NCBI GenBank assembly: GCA_015680685.1
Contig: MNCI01007621.1
Coordinates: 1,553,957 to 1,598,531 of the forward strand
From: Gnetum montanum
Taxonomy: Eukaryota; Streptophyta; Gnetopsida; Gnetales; Gnetaceae
Length of the DNA: 44,575 nt
Direction of reading: 5' to 3'
Below the pieces are notes generated by a model that did not search any database, was not told the DNA's origin, and saw only the letters and a list, made by a program, of their open reading frames with translations. Below, piece after piece: positions 23,615-33,913 of the stretch (its first letter is position 1; every line of letters starts with the position of its first letter). The translations under genes were made by a program, and so were the position numbers.

Positions 23615-24120
23615 CCAGCAAACCCTCAGGGGTGATAGCATGGGGGGGGAGGGGGGGTCGTCCATTGACAAACTGTCAAACATGTAGTCAAACTCACTAG
23701 CATCAAGTTGTAGCTCCCCTTCTTCTAGTTAACTTAACATCATGGTAGCACCCTCCACATCCATCTGCTCCTCCGGTGCTAAACTACATTCAGCAAAGGG
23801 ATCATCGGTAGAGGTCCTTTCTTGGCTGACAAGGGCCTCTTCTTTATTTTTTAGGGCCCTTTTCTTTGTGGTGCCAACATCCTCCTCATCCATAGGAGCA
23901 TCCTCCTCATCAGCAGGGGAGTCCTCCTCATCGACAGAAACGTCCTCATCATCAGCAGGAGCATTTTCCTCATCAACGGGAGCCCCTTCCTTTGCGGTAA
24001 GAGCTCCTTCTTTCTTGACCAGGGCCCTTTCCTATGTGGTCAGGGCCCCCGCATCTTTATTAGTCACCCCCTATTTAGGGGTCATCACCTCTTCTCCTTC
24101 TTCCTCTTCCTCTTCTTCTT
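23615..24120 (-). pseudogene. Exon 6 of the antisense gene: acidic repeat block
   Basis: The exon starts with eight Glu codons after the acceptor TTACCAG. It then has about five copies of a nine-residue unit of the type (A/S)P(A/V/M)DEED(A/V), encoded by a repeated GATGAGGAGGA-like sequence at about 23875-23985. It ends near a C-rich run (7 C, T, 8 C on the minus strand, 23642-23657), where a one-base slip would restore the frame to the next exon. The plus-strand open frame rich in Ser here is only its mirror image. Confidence 0.75.
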
Positions 24121-27108
24121 CTGGTAACAAAGCATGTTCACATTAGACAAAAGTAGATTAACTTAAGACAAATGATACATTGTGCTACGCTACCTAACAT
24201 AGCGCAACATAGCAAGCATTAACCAAACAAGCAAAGAAATAAATAAAAAATAGAAAAAGCATCTACCAATGGGAGGCTGTATTCTACGGAGCTTGAACTG
24301 TAGTTTCCGCCCCCCTTCTTCATCCGTACAAGGAGGCTCCTCAGCCAGGCGAGACCTTTTATGCTACAACTTGGTGGCCACTGTCTCCATAATGAGGTGT
24401 TTTCCTTGTGATACGCTACCCGTAGTAGCAGGGGGTGCCTCTCCTACGTGGTCATGACCATGGAAGTTGCAGGCCACTCGATCCCTAGTCGTCATTAAAA
24501 AAGACTCCCCAATAGCTTCTAGGGGATCCTGGGCTTAGGTGGTGCGGAAGACTTAGATAATCCATGGTTTGAAAATCTGGTCACAATTTTGCATCACCCA
24601 GACTCCATTCTCACGGAATCACCCAGACTCCATTCTCACAGACTACCAAGAATTCCGTGAATCATCGCAAGTAAGCTATGAAGAAGGCATGATGCACATT
24701 GAAATGGGATTTAGGCTTCTTATGAAGCTTCACCATTTCATCTTGCAAACCATTGCAGAGATGCTTGGCCTAGTTGTAATGGGCCCCCTCTTCCATGACC
24801 TCCCTCATAACCCAAGCTTTCTCAATCCCAATGATATTTCCTTGAAAGAGTAGCTTGTGGAAAGCATGGGCACGGAAGATGGGGTAAACCATTTTGGCCA
24901 CTTTCAGCTTACCCTCCTCAATATGGATCCCCTTGTGCCCCTTCTCTACCCCTAGCCACTCCTCGATGTCCCCCTGATGGTTAGCCTCCTTCTTGGTCTT
25001 TGCCCCCACGAGGAGGCCATCAACAGGAACACTGAAGAGATCCATGAACAGTTGGTCGTTAATCTCCAACACCACTAGCATGTCATGCACACGTGTGCAG
25101 ACGCGGTCCACTCTTTCATAAAAGGATTCAGTTAGGACAAGAATTTCAGCAACAAGGACATTTGAATTGACAGCCAGGAATAACTCCATGAGCCCAGCAT
25201 CTCAAAGGTGTTTGGTGAGTGACTCCGAGGCCCCGTTGCAGAGCAAGCGTTGGGTCTCTTCGACCTCCCTGTACTTGAAGTAGATGTTGGCCTTGTGATG
25301 CCTAGAGGTGATCATGGTGACCTCCTGGGATTTCTTCCCTGCTGTTATAGTTAGCAAAAAAAAAATAACAAAAACAAAAGAGTTAGCAAAAACATAGAAA
25401 AATATAAAAAATGAGCAACACTCTAACATGCAAACATACATCCACAATCTAGCATACTAGGTTTAAACAACGATGGAAAAGGTGGGAGATCCACTAATAC
25501 ATCTTCAACGGTGATCGGCCTAAGGGATGCCCAATCCCCATCCAAACAACTAGCATCCTTACACTTCCTGTAAAGCTGGAAGTACTGGGTTGGATAGGTT
25601 TTGTACTCACCCCCGCATTGGCCTATCATGACGGCGCATACATTTCTGATAGAGGAAAACTCCCGCAAGGCCATCTGTGCCAAAGCCAAGGCATCAGTAT
25701 CACCGTAAAGTCCAATCTTTCTGACATAAAACATGGTAACACACGAAAATAAGCACACCCATTATTAGCATTATTGCCTAGTATAGCATGTATCACATAA
25801 CAAAATACGTCCACAGAACTCACCCACCGGTGAAATAAATGGTTCCTGGTGGGTTCTGAAAATAGATGCCCATGTGATGGGCAACAAACAACATGTTGTA
25901 CAGGTGATAACACTGGTACTTAGGCATTTCCCTGATCCAACTCAAACACCTCAAGCTTTTTGGATGCTAATTGGATCCTCCTACCTGGTCACCCCTGATT
26001 GCCCCATCGGTTAGGAATTTTAGAATTCCCCGGTTAGCCCCAGAAAATAATGTTTCTGTAATTATAGCTGCTATCTCCACCGACAAGTGTGACCAAACAA
26101 TCACACTAAAGTGCTAGAGAAGGAATTGCAGGAATTCCTGCATGCCTTCCCAGAACTAGATCGCTTGTTGCCCCACATGTGCATTGGGCGAAGGAATGTT
26201 GGCCACCAGTTTACTTAGGTAGCACAGAACCCCTACAATTTCTAGGACAATCAAAATAGGCTTTAACATCACCCTGCACAACACAATGACAAATGTTAAC
26301 ATCATGTTAAAGTGGAGTTAGCTTGTAGCGTAGCAGAATAAACTATTTGTAAATAACATAGCATAACTTTCTCCTTGAATGTAGCGTAGCAAAACAACGC
26401 ACCGGCTTAGCGTAGTGACAAAACAAAAAAATTAAATGCGAATTTTTAAACAAGAAATAATTTAATATGTTGCAGCCATTTCAAAAAATCCTCTACCTAA
26501 CAAAATGATTTGCACAGCACTGTGATAGACACATGTTATGCTGCCAAATCACGTGCATGGCCAAACCCTCCTGAGGGTCGAATGCTATGCCATTTGCATG
26601 CTAGGTTGCCAAAATCGCCTACACCTCTGCGACAAGGTAGCCATAGCAATGGCGGTCTCGACAATACTACATGAAACCTTAGTGTAGTGTCTGTACACCA
26701 TCACGGCCGAATTGGCAACAGCGGTAGTGTAATGGCCAAAATAATAGCAAAAAAGAATGACAAAAAATGTAGATGGAAGAACAAAAACAGAAATGAAAAG
26801 AGAAAGTAGAGACAACAACGATGGCATAGCAAATAAAGGTGGTGTAGCAACTTACCGGGCCGATGGAGTCTCCTCCTGTACCGCAATGCATGCCTATGAT
26901 AGACATCCCAGAGTGTCTTTTACCTTGTCCACCTTGGTGAGCACTAGGTGTTTACGTTCTCTCTTAGGTGCCATCGTCTCGGTTGCAAATTATTTCTTAG
27001 TGGCTATGCTAAATCGCCTTGCTCTTTGTTAGCACAATTGCTCTATGCTCTGGATGTGGGCTCTGCATGCTTATGGTAAAAATGATGAGTTTACCGAGGG
27101 TAAACCCC

Positions 27109-27116
27109 TATTTATA
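27109..27116 (-). promoter_or_regulatory. TATA box of the antisense gene
   Basis: On the minus strand the sequence CGCTATAAATAGGGG lies 135-142 bases upstream of the ATG at 26974. It is a full plant TATA consensus, leaving room for a 5' leader of about 100 bases. It sits between tandem array 2 and the first exon. It supports transcription of the antisense gene from its own promoter rather than from an LTR. Confidence 0.7.
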
Positions 27117-27254
27117 GCGAACACGATGAAAAGGAACTTGCTATTTTCTCACCCCGATTAATGTGGGATGTTCCGTATAGTGTAGCACTCCCACCATAGC
27201 GTAGTAGCATTGTTTGCATCATGGCAGGTAGGCCGAACTAAAAACTTTGACCCA

Positions 27255-27540
27255 TCTTTAAACTAGTTATTTGCCTTCACAAGAGTAACGAGTTAGTGGT
27301 CTGCAAATACCTTAAACTAGTAGTTCTAATTTATAGTTTCAACCCGTTAGCGATCCGCAAAGACCTTAAACTAGTAGTTTTCACTCACAATTCCAAGTTC
27401 ACAGTCCACAAAGACCTTAAACTAGCAATTTTGATTCACATTTTCGACCAAGTTAGCAATCCGCAAAGGCCCTAAACTAGCAATTCTGTACTTTTACATC
27501 CAGGTGGTCTGCTACGACCTTAAACTGGCAAACTGCAAAC
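27255..27540 (+). repeat. Tandem array 2 (upstream of the antisense gene)
   Basis: Five units with the core TCCGCAAAGACCTTAAACTA are spaced about 55-65 bases apart. The last unit, near 27507-27530, has the form GGTCTGCTACGACCTTAAAC, identical in type to the units of array 3. All are in the plus orientation. The array lies directly upstream of the TATA box of the antisense gene. Confidence 0.8.
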
Positions 27541-28860
27541 TTTGTATCATAGTTTACAATTATTTCAACTGTCCATATTTCATTATTGTTTTGCAAATGT
27601 TTGCTATGCATTGTCGCTACAAATAGGTATCACTTGACTTGACATTTATTTCATTATGGTTGGTTGAGCAAGAATGGCAATGCATCATGATCTTTCTTCA
27701 CCTCTAGCCTTGACAGGTCCACACAGCAAGCTTCTAACTGAACCCAGAATCAATCGATTGGCAATCATCCACAGATAGCATAGTAGCGTCCTTAGAAACA
27801 TCCCCAAAGTAGCCCGAAAATCTAGTCCAAGCCATAGATTTAGAGGTCAGGGATGTAACTGAGGACCCTCTCATTAAAACGCCTATGACTACATCCAAGG
27901 GGAAAATAAAAATGTTGAAACTTAGCTCCCTCCTAGATTTGCAAACACACAAAGATGTATCCAAGATACTGCAAGACAATATTAAAGTATTTGCATGGTC
28001 TTATAATGACATGCTAAGCTTTGATCTGAGGCTTATACAGCACAACATTGTCTTAGATCCGTGTATCAAAGCAGTTAAGTAAAAGGCTTGCAAGGTTAAA
28101 CCAGAGATTGCACTGGCCGTACGCAATGAAATCACTAAGCTGTATCAGGCTAGTTTCATCAAGGTAGTTGATTACATAGAATGGGTGTCAAACATCATTA
28201 TGGTTTCTAAGAAAATGAGAGGAATAAAAATCTATATAGACTTCCAGGATCTAAACAAAGTAACGATCAAAGACGACTTTCCACTATCGAGCATTGATCA
28301 ACTCATCAACACTACAGCTAGTCATGCTCTGTTATCCTTCATGAATGGTTTCTCTGGCTATAATCAAATTTGCATCACCCAGAGCATTAGTTAGCAACAA
28401 CTTTCATGACCCCATAGGGTACCTTCTGTTACACCATGATGCCCTTTGGGCTCAAAAAGGCTGGAGCAACCTACCAGAGGACCATGACATACATCTTTAG
28501 TGACTACATCCTAGAAACATTAAATGACTACGTGGATGACATAGCGGTCAAATCTAAAGAGGCTACTAATCATCCCAATGATCTAGGTGTAGTCCTCAAA
28601 CATTGCCAGATGCATGATTTATGCCTCAACCCAAAAAAGTGTGTCTTTGGGGTGAGAACCGGACGCATGTTAGGGTTTGTATTATCGGAAGCTGGAATAT
28701 GAGTGGACCCTGACAAAGTTAAGGCCATCATTAATCTAGCACCCCTACCAACCTTAAGAAATTATGCAGGTTACAAGGTAGAGTGTAGTTCATCAAAAGG
28801 TTTATAGCAAAATTTACTGACAAGTTACACCCCATGCAACACTTACTAAAGAAATAGGTT
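27541..28860 (+). pseudogene. Reverse transcriptase of the Tat-like element
   Basis: Pol coding sequence resumes near 27780 in a frame with few stops (KVAENLVQAIDLEV). It runs on to FAWSYNDM, then the palm and fingers: VSNIIMVSKKMRGIKIYIDF, FSGYNQI, MPFGLKKAGATYQR, and the catalytic YVDD at 28528-28539. FVLSEAGI near 28676-28702 marks the end of the domain. The region from 27541 to 27780 is non-coding and has possible acceptors (TTGACAG near 27716, GATAG near 27781). Confidence 0.8.
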
Positions 28861-29235
28861 AACTTCGAATGGACAACACAATGCCAACAAGCCTTCGATG
28901 ATCTAAAGAAAGAGCTTTTACATCTCCTGACTGTTTACCCACTGTAGAGGGATAAGCCTTTCTACATCTACCTTGCCACCTCAGACACGTCTATTATAGT
29001 ACTGTTATGTCAAAAATGAGATGACGACTCTAAGATTCCAGTGTATTACTTAAGTCATGCATTGATAGCATACAAGGTAAAATACAATGAGGTGGAGAGA
29101 AATTGCCTTGCCTTAGTGTTTGCATTAAAAAAGTGGAGGCATTATCTGTTTCGTAGTAAAGTTAACATCATTTACAAAAGCAACGTACTCCAGGCTATCA
29201 CGAGCAATCTATACGAGAGCAGCAAGATAGCCTGA
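28861..29235 (+). pseudogene. RNase H (first) of the Tat-like element
   Basis: The usual Gypsy RNase H follows reverse transcriptase. FYIYLATSDTSI stands where FxLYxDAS is usual, then VYYLSHAL and NEVERNCLALVFALKKWRHYL at 29041-29160. The first catalytic Asp of the FDAS-type motif is not preserved. The segment ends at a stop at 29233-29235. Confidence 0.75.
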
Positions 29236-29262
29236 TGAAAAGCAACAACTGCGGAATTCGAT

Positions 29263-29685
29263 TTGCATTATGTGAGCCAATCATCGATGAAAGGTCAAGC
29301 TATAGCTATGCAACTCACAACCTCACCCATCAATGATCGAGCAACCATAAAACCTGAATTCCCTGATGAGCACGTTAGCACCATCAACGCTATCCCATCT
29401 CATCTTGAAGCTACTTTACACTTCAATGGTGCTTCAACTACACATGGTGGTAGTGCAGCAGCTATCATTACGTTCCCCTCTGGGGACATTCATCCATTTG
29501 CTTATCGATTCATGTTCCTTTGTATGAACAACGTGGCAGAGTATGAAGGACTCCTCAGGGGCCTCTTAGCAACCCAAGCACTAAAAAATCAACATCTGGC
29601 GATCCACGGTGATTCACAACTCGTTGTGAATCAAATCACTGAGGTCTATGCTTGCAAAGCTACTCACTTGTAGCCGCATTGCAAC
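29263..29685 (+). pseudogene. Archaeal-type second RNase H of the Tat-like element
   Basis: An open frame of 136 codons carries the signature of the additional RNase H found in Tat elements. It has LHFNGASTTHGGSAAA (normally F-D-G-A-S), NNVAEYEGLLRGL with the catalytic Glu, and HGDSQLVVNQI with the catalytic Asp. The first catalytic Asp has become Asn by a G-to-A change, so the enzyme is inactive. This domain decides the lineage. Confidence 0.88.
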
Positions 29686-31137
29686 TTGGAAAAAATTTTG
29701 CTTAAACAGTTTGCAACAACGGACGTTCAACATGTGCCGCGCAATGAAAACACCGTAGCAGATACCTTAGCCACCCTAGCATTAAACGTGCCACCACACC
29801 TATTCGCAAGTTTTCCTACTTCAATCACCAAGTGTATGGAGCCTATCACTCAAGTGGTACACATAGCCTCTGTAAGCACTGCGAATGCCCAAGAGTGGTA
29901 TGCCAACATTAAAGCCTACCTATAACATGGCGAGCCCCCATGTGGATTGACATCTACCTAGAGGGATGCAATCCACAAGCGTGCTCAGCAATATGTACTC
30001 ATGGAAGATAACGCTTTATGCAAACACTCCTTGGATAGGATATTGTTGGCATGTGTAAATGAGGAACAAGTGTAGAAGGTCATTAATGAGGTACAAGAGG
30101 GATTGTGTGGTGGACACATAGTACCTAGGACCATGGTAGCAAAAATCAGACGCCTAAGGTACTACTGGCCTCACATGGAGTGCGATTGCTTGGCGAAAGT
30201 CAAGACTTGTGATACATGCCAACAATATGCAAATCTCATACACATTTCACCTAAAGAATTGCACTCGATGTAGATCACGTAGCCATTCCAATGATGGGGA
30301 CTAGACATTATAGGACCTATCACGCCTAAGTCTTGCGCAGGGCATAGCTTCATCATCACCACCACTAAGTACTTTATGAAGTGGGTGGAGGCTATTCCCC
30401 TTAGGAAGACTACATTCCAACAGGATTTCCACTTCATATTAGATAACATCGTGACAAGGTTTGTGCTTTCCATGACTATTGTGACTGACAACGGGCCATA
30501 ATTTAGTAGTGTGGAAACCAAAACCTTTTGCAGCAACCTTGGCATTAGGCAATCGTTCTCCTCACCACACTACCTGTAGGAAAATGGATAAGCATAAGCT
30601 ACGAATAAAGCCATCATCAATTTTCTTAAGAAAATGCTTAACAATAGCAAGAGGTGATGGCATGAGCAAATCCTCTATGTGCTATGGGCTTACAGGACGA
30701 CATGCAGAATGGCGACAGGTAAGACACCTTATAGTCTTGTTTACGGATCTGAAGCGATGTTACCTCTTGAGCTATAGGTACCATCACTTCGAATGATCCT
30801 ATCAAACATCGTGAGCGAAGCCCAGAACAACGAGTCGAGGATCATCAACCTCGACTCCATAGAGGAGGAGCGTGCACAGACACTTGGTTGCATAAAGTGT
30901 TATCAAGACAGGCAATGGCAGAAGCATCATGCAAACCCATATCAATGGTAGGTAAAAAAGGATGACCTCGTTCTCAAGGCTGTCTGTGAGCATGCGAAAA
31001 AATTCTCAGCAAACTGGGAAGGCCCATTCATGGTCACAAAAGCCTATGGGAACAGGGCCTTCAAGCTGGTAGACATGGATGGCAACAAGTTCGCAAATCT
31101 CGTGAACCATTTGTATCTCAAGCCATACTACATCTGA
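29686..31137 (+). pseudogene. Integrase of the Tat-like element
   Basis: The zinc-binding domain ends in CDTCQQY near 30207-30225, after GLCGGHIVPRTMVAKI. The catalytic core has GLDIIGPITP (first Asp, about 30298) and TDNGP (second Asp, about 30484). A third motif follows near 30580, where ENG and ATNK flank two stops, one of them at the catalytic Glu codon. [15 protein letters not shown] near 30721-30765 and WEGPFMVTKAY near 31015 belong to the C-terminal part. The frame ends LKPYYI and TGA at 31135-31137. Confidence 0.85.
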
Positions 31138-31139
31138 TG

Positions 31140-31612
31140 CATGAGCAAGGTAAGAAAACGTCCGCTACGACATAAAACTGGCAAAGAACATCCACTACAA
31201 TGTAAAACTGGCAAAGAATGTCCACTATAATGTAAAAATGGCAAAGGTAGTCTGCTATCACTATAAACTAGCATAGACCATCCGCCATGACGTAAAACTG
31301 GCAAAGCACATTCGCTATGATGTTAAACTGGCACAGATGGTCTGCTACAACTTTAAACTGGCCAATCCACTGACTGCTATGATAAAAAACTAGCACAATG
31401 GTCTGCTAGGATCTTAAACTAGCACAACCACCATCCGCGATGATGATAAACTAGCATAGCAGTCTACGAGGACCTTTAAACTAGCATAGCGGTCTGCTAG
31501 GACCTTAAAATAGCACAGCAGTCTCCTAGGACCTTAAACTAGTACACCACAATCTACTGAGACCTTAAACCAACACATTAGATGGTCTTCCAGGACCTTA
31601 AATTGGGTTCGT
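31140..31612 (+). repeat. Tandem array 3 (after integrase)
   Basis: About 15 imperfect units of 27-33 bases have the consensus GGTCTGCTAGGACCTTAAAC followed by TAGCACAGCA. The first units read TAAAACTGGCAAAG, the later ones TTAAACTAGCACAG. Tandem repeats between pol and the 3' LTR are known in Ogre and related Tat elements. Arrays 1 and 2 share the core. Confidence 0.88.
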
Positions 31613-32378
31613 GGCACGTCCTCAGCATGCATCCATGATTCTACAAGCCAAAATAACTTATTCTTGGCAAAAAAATTTTGCAGGGTTCTTGGCTTTTACG
31701 CTTTTATCGTGGCTACTTGGGAGTGCACATCTTGTCCTCCCCCTTAACCTCCTTTGCCTCATTCCTTAAACTTGCAATTCTCTTTTCACACCTCTTTTAC
31801 AAATTTTTTTCCTGATGTATGTAAAGTCATTCCATATGCTCAACCGCAAAGTCCATGATGCGCATAATGCAATTCACTGCATGGGAAGCATCTGTAGGTA
31901 GGTTAAACCCCCACATGGATGTAATGCAACTCATCCTGGGAAAGAAACACCTGTCCTGTAACAACAAGGTTGTTTGCAAATGAAAATGGCAAAACAACAA
32001 AAGAAAAGCGTAAAAGAGAAAAAGCTCATGCAAAAAAAAAGCGTAAAAGCATGCCCAAAACAAATGGCACATCAGCTATTTTGCAATGACCATCTCTAAG
32101 CATTTCAACGAGAGCTCAGAAGCCTGCAAAAGAAAGATGCTCATGCATATTGACTCCCTCACAAGCACTCCGATGAGGGATCACATTGCTACTTCTTTCC
32201 CTTCCTAAAATTGTCCCTGCAAATCCATCCTTTTTCCTTTTCCCTACATAAATATCCTAGCACTCTCAAGCATAGCTAAGTGATCTCAATGATTACTGAA
32301 GAGTGATGTTAGCATCTTGTCTTTCATGGTGTTTCATATTCTTTGTCGGCATCTCTTGGGCCTATCCTCCAGACTTTG
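31613..32378 (+). other. 3' untranslated region of the Tat-like element
   Basis: Non-coding sequence between array 3 and the polypurine tract. I see no domain, and a minus-strand open frame of 81 codons at 31827-32072 shows no recognisable feature. Short A-rich stretches near 31990-32045 are the only obvious structure. Confidence 0.55.
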
Positions 32379-32391
32379 ACAAAGAGGGGCC
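32379..32391 (+). other. Polypurine tract of the Tat-like element
   Basis: ACAAAGAGGGGCC lies three bases before the 3' LTR start TGAAATACC at 32394. A purine tract in this position primes plus-strand DNA synthesis, and it confirms the LTR boundary. Confidence 0.75.
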
Positions 32392-32393
32392 AA

Positions 32394-33913
32394 TGAAATA
32401 CCATAAAATTTCAAGGCACTCTTGCTTCACCAGGGTCTTGGAACTGAGGTAAACATTTCCACAGGTGTAGCCTTATGACCGTTTGGCAGGAAATGAATGC
32501 ACTAAGGTTAGACTGTTCAGTTTGACAAGGTTTCTACCTTCAAAGCTAACAGCCTCGATGGACTCTCTAGCCCACCCACTTGGATAATTCACCTGGCTGA
32601 CAGTCTACTCAGAAACCATGTTAGGAGTTGTTGAGAGTACTTGGGATGAGAAAAATAGTTCGGCAAGTTTTCTAGTAGAAAATTCTGCTATGCTATGCTA
32701 CGCTGCGTAGCATAGCAAGCCCTCGAAGAAATCAATCAAGTGTCCGAATACAAGTTTGGCAAGATGTTCACGCAAGGCAAAATCACAATTCAACCAACAC
32801 AAGGTGCTACACTATGCTACACTACATAGCGTAGCAAGGCAAAATAAGTAGAGTTTTCTCATTGCAATTTTAATAGAAGTGCAAATTACATTGGCTGCTA
32901 CGCTATGCTATGCTACATAGCATAGCGTAGCAAATATCCAAATTAACAAAGTGCTTCAACAGCTAACCCTGCATGCGCCAGGGCTTTCAACAACAGCTGC
33001 TAACTTCAACATAAGTTTCTTTTTCAAACTGGTGGCTACGCTATAGAGTGTAGCACAGTGTAGCAAGCAGCTACACTATGCCAACGTGCTACGCTACACA
33101 GTGTAGCAAGTAGCTACGCCACTTCAATATGCTTCATTCCTTGCTTGCATTGTTAGTGCACTGGATCCCAGCATGAGTTGTTTCAACAACATGGTTGTAG
33201 CATAGCAATTTCACAACCGGTTTTCCACATCTTTGCAATAAGGGCACATCAGCATCTTGTGGGTCCAGGACATGTGACGTCCAAGCCTTATTTCTCACCT
33301 ACTCTTGGCCCTATAAATACCCCTGCAAACGACGCTTAAAGGGTTGGCTTTTTTGTAGAAAGAAAGAGCATTTTTACATTGAAGATAGTGGTTGGAAATT
33401 TTTTTTTGGCAAGCTTAGAAATTATTGACAATCTTAAGTTGGCATTTTGCTTTGGCATTTGGCATTGGCTCTTTGGATTGGCATTTTTGTACTGTTGACT
33501 GTTAAGTTCTTATTCAAAGGCATAGTTGGCACATTTTGAGCATTCTGGTTATTCTCGAACTCTCTGTGTGCCTCCAGCATTGTGTAACTTGTTATACACT
33601 TCAAACAAGGAAGATAATTGAACCCACAATTTTGCGGCGGTGCATCTCCTTACCCCAGCTCATTTTGTTATTTCTTCATTGTTATTGTTGTTTAGCATTA
33701 TTTTCTACTTTCTTGCATTTATTAATCATTGGTTTTGCCTCACATATCTCGTACTTAAAAAAATGTTTATGAAAGGTTAAGTTACACCGATTAAGTCCCT
33801 GTCTAATCGACCAGACCGTTTAGGGCGCCCTGCTTCTGTTGTATCCAGCATGGCCCTTGCATGGATCCGAGGTTAAAACTATTTTCCTAACAACCTCTTG
33901 ATGTTTCTAGCCA
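32394..33913 (+). repeat. 3' LTR of the Tat-like element
   Basis: This 1520-bp unit begins TGAAATACCATAAAATTT and ends TTTCTAGCCA. It aligns with 16328-17838 over its full length. Its GCTA/TAGC inverted repeats are better preserved than those in the 5' LTR and include a perfect one at 32897-32931. The TATA box is at 33312-33319. The next five bases, TTGAC (33914-33918), pair with TTGAT at 16323-16327 as the target duplication with one transition. Confidence 0.9.

Larger units (their letters stand above)
22225..26974 (-). pseudogene. Antisense nine-exon gene inside the Tat-like element
   Basis: Exons on the minus strand: 26974-26856, 26690-26497, 26273-25824, 25720-25440, 25341-24267, 24120-23615, 23530-23393, 23213-22393 and 22305-22225. 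All eight introns (84-223 bases) begin GT and end AG, several with consensus donors (GTAAGT, GTATGT, GTGAGT) and CTAAC-type branch sequences. Seven junctions keep phase, two of them after an indel inside an exon (one in exon 2, a 25-bp duplication in exon 5). The eighth needs a one-base slip in a poly-C tract of exon 6. Start MAPKRERKHLVL; end VEEDNAEEDDV. The predicted length is about 1,200 residues. Exon 6 is acidic and repetitive; exon 8 has a coiled-coil segment. About 20 in-frame stops show that this copy is dead. I do not recognise the protein. Confidence 0.8.
16328..33913 (+). mobile_element. Tat-like Ty3/Gypsy element nested in the Athila-like protease gene
   Basis: This 17.6-kb element has LTRs of about 1.5 kb (16328-17838 and 32394-33913), a polypurine tract before the 3' LTR and flanking TTGAT/TTGAC. 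Order: gag, protease, a 6-kb interval with an antisense gene, reverse transcriptase, RNase H, archaeal-type second RNase H, integrase, tandem repeats. The second RNase H between RNase H and integrase is the mark of the Tat lineage (Ogre, Retand, Grande). A hand comparison of the first 250 bases of the two LTRs shows roughly one difference per ten bases, mostly transitions, so the insertion is old but younger than its host. Confidence 0.9.

Noticed and set aside
23742-24146. Plus-strand frame of 134 codons rich in Ser
   Set aside because: It is the mirror of the acidic repeats of exon 6 on the minus strand; the minus-strand reading has splice sites and phase agreement.
24770-25758. Separate small minus-strand genes (139, 81 and 111 codons)
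   Set aside because: They join as exons 4 and 5 of one gene in matching phase once the intron 25439-25342 is removed and one stop near 25202 is read as a decayed Arg codon.
22225-26974. Treating the antisense exons as an independent transposon inserted in pol
   Set aside because: No terminal repeats or target duplication seen at its edges, and its introns and flanks share the GCTA/TAGC words and tandem repeats of the Tat-like element; it remains possible but less likely.
31140-31612. CRISPR-like appearance of the repeated units
   Set aside because: Units are adjacent imperfect repeats without unique spacers, inside a plant retrotransposon; this is a tandem array.
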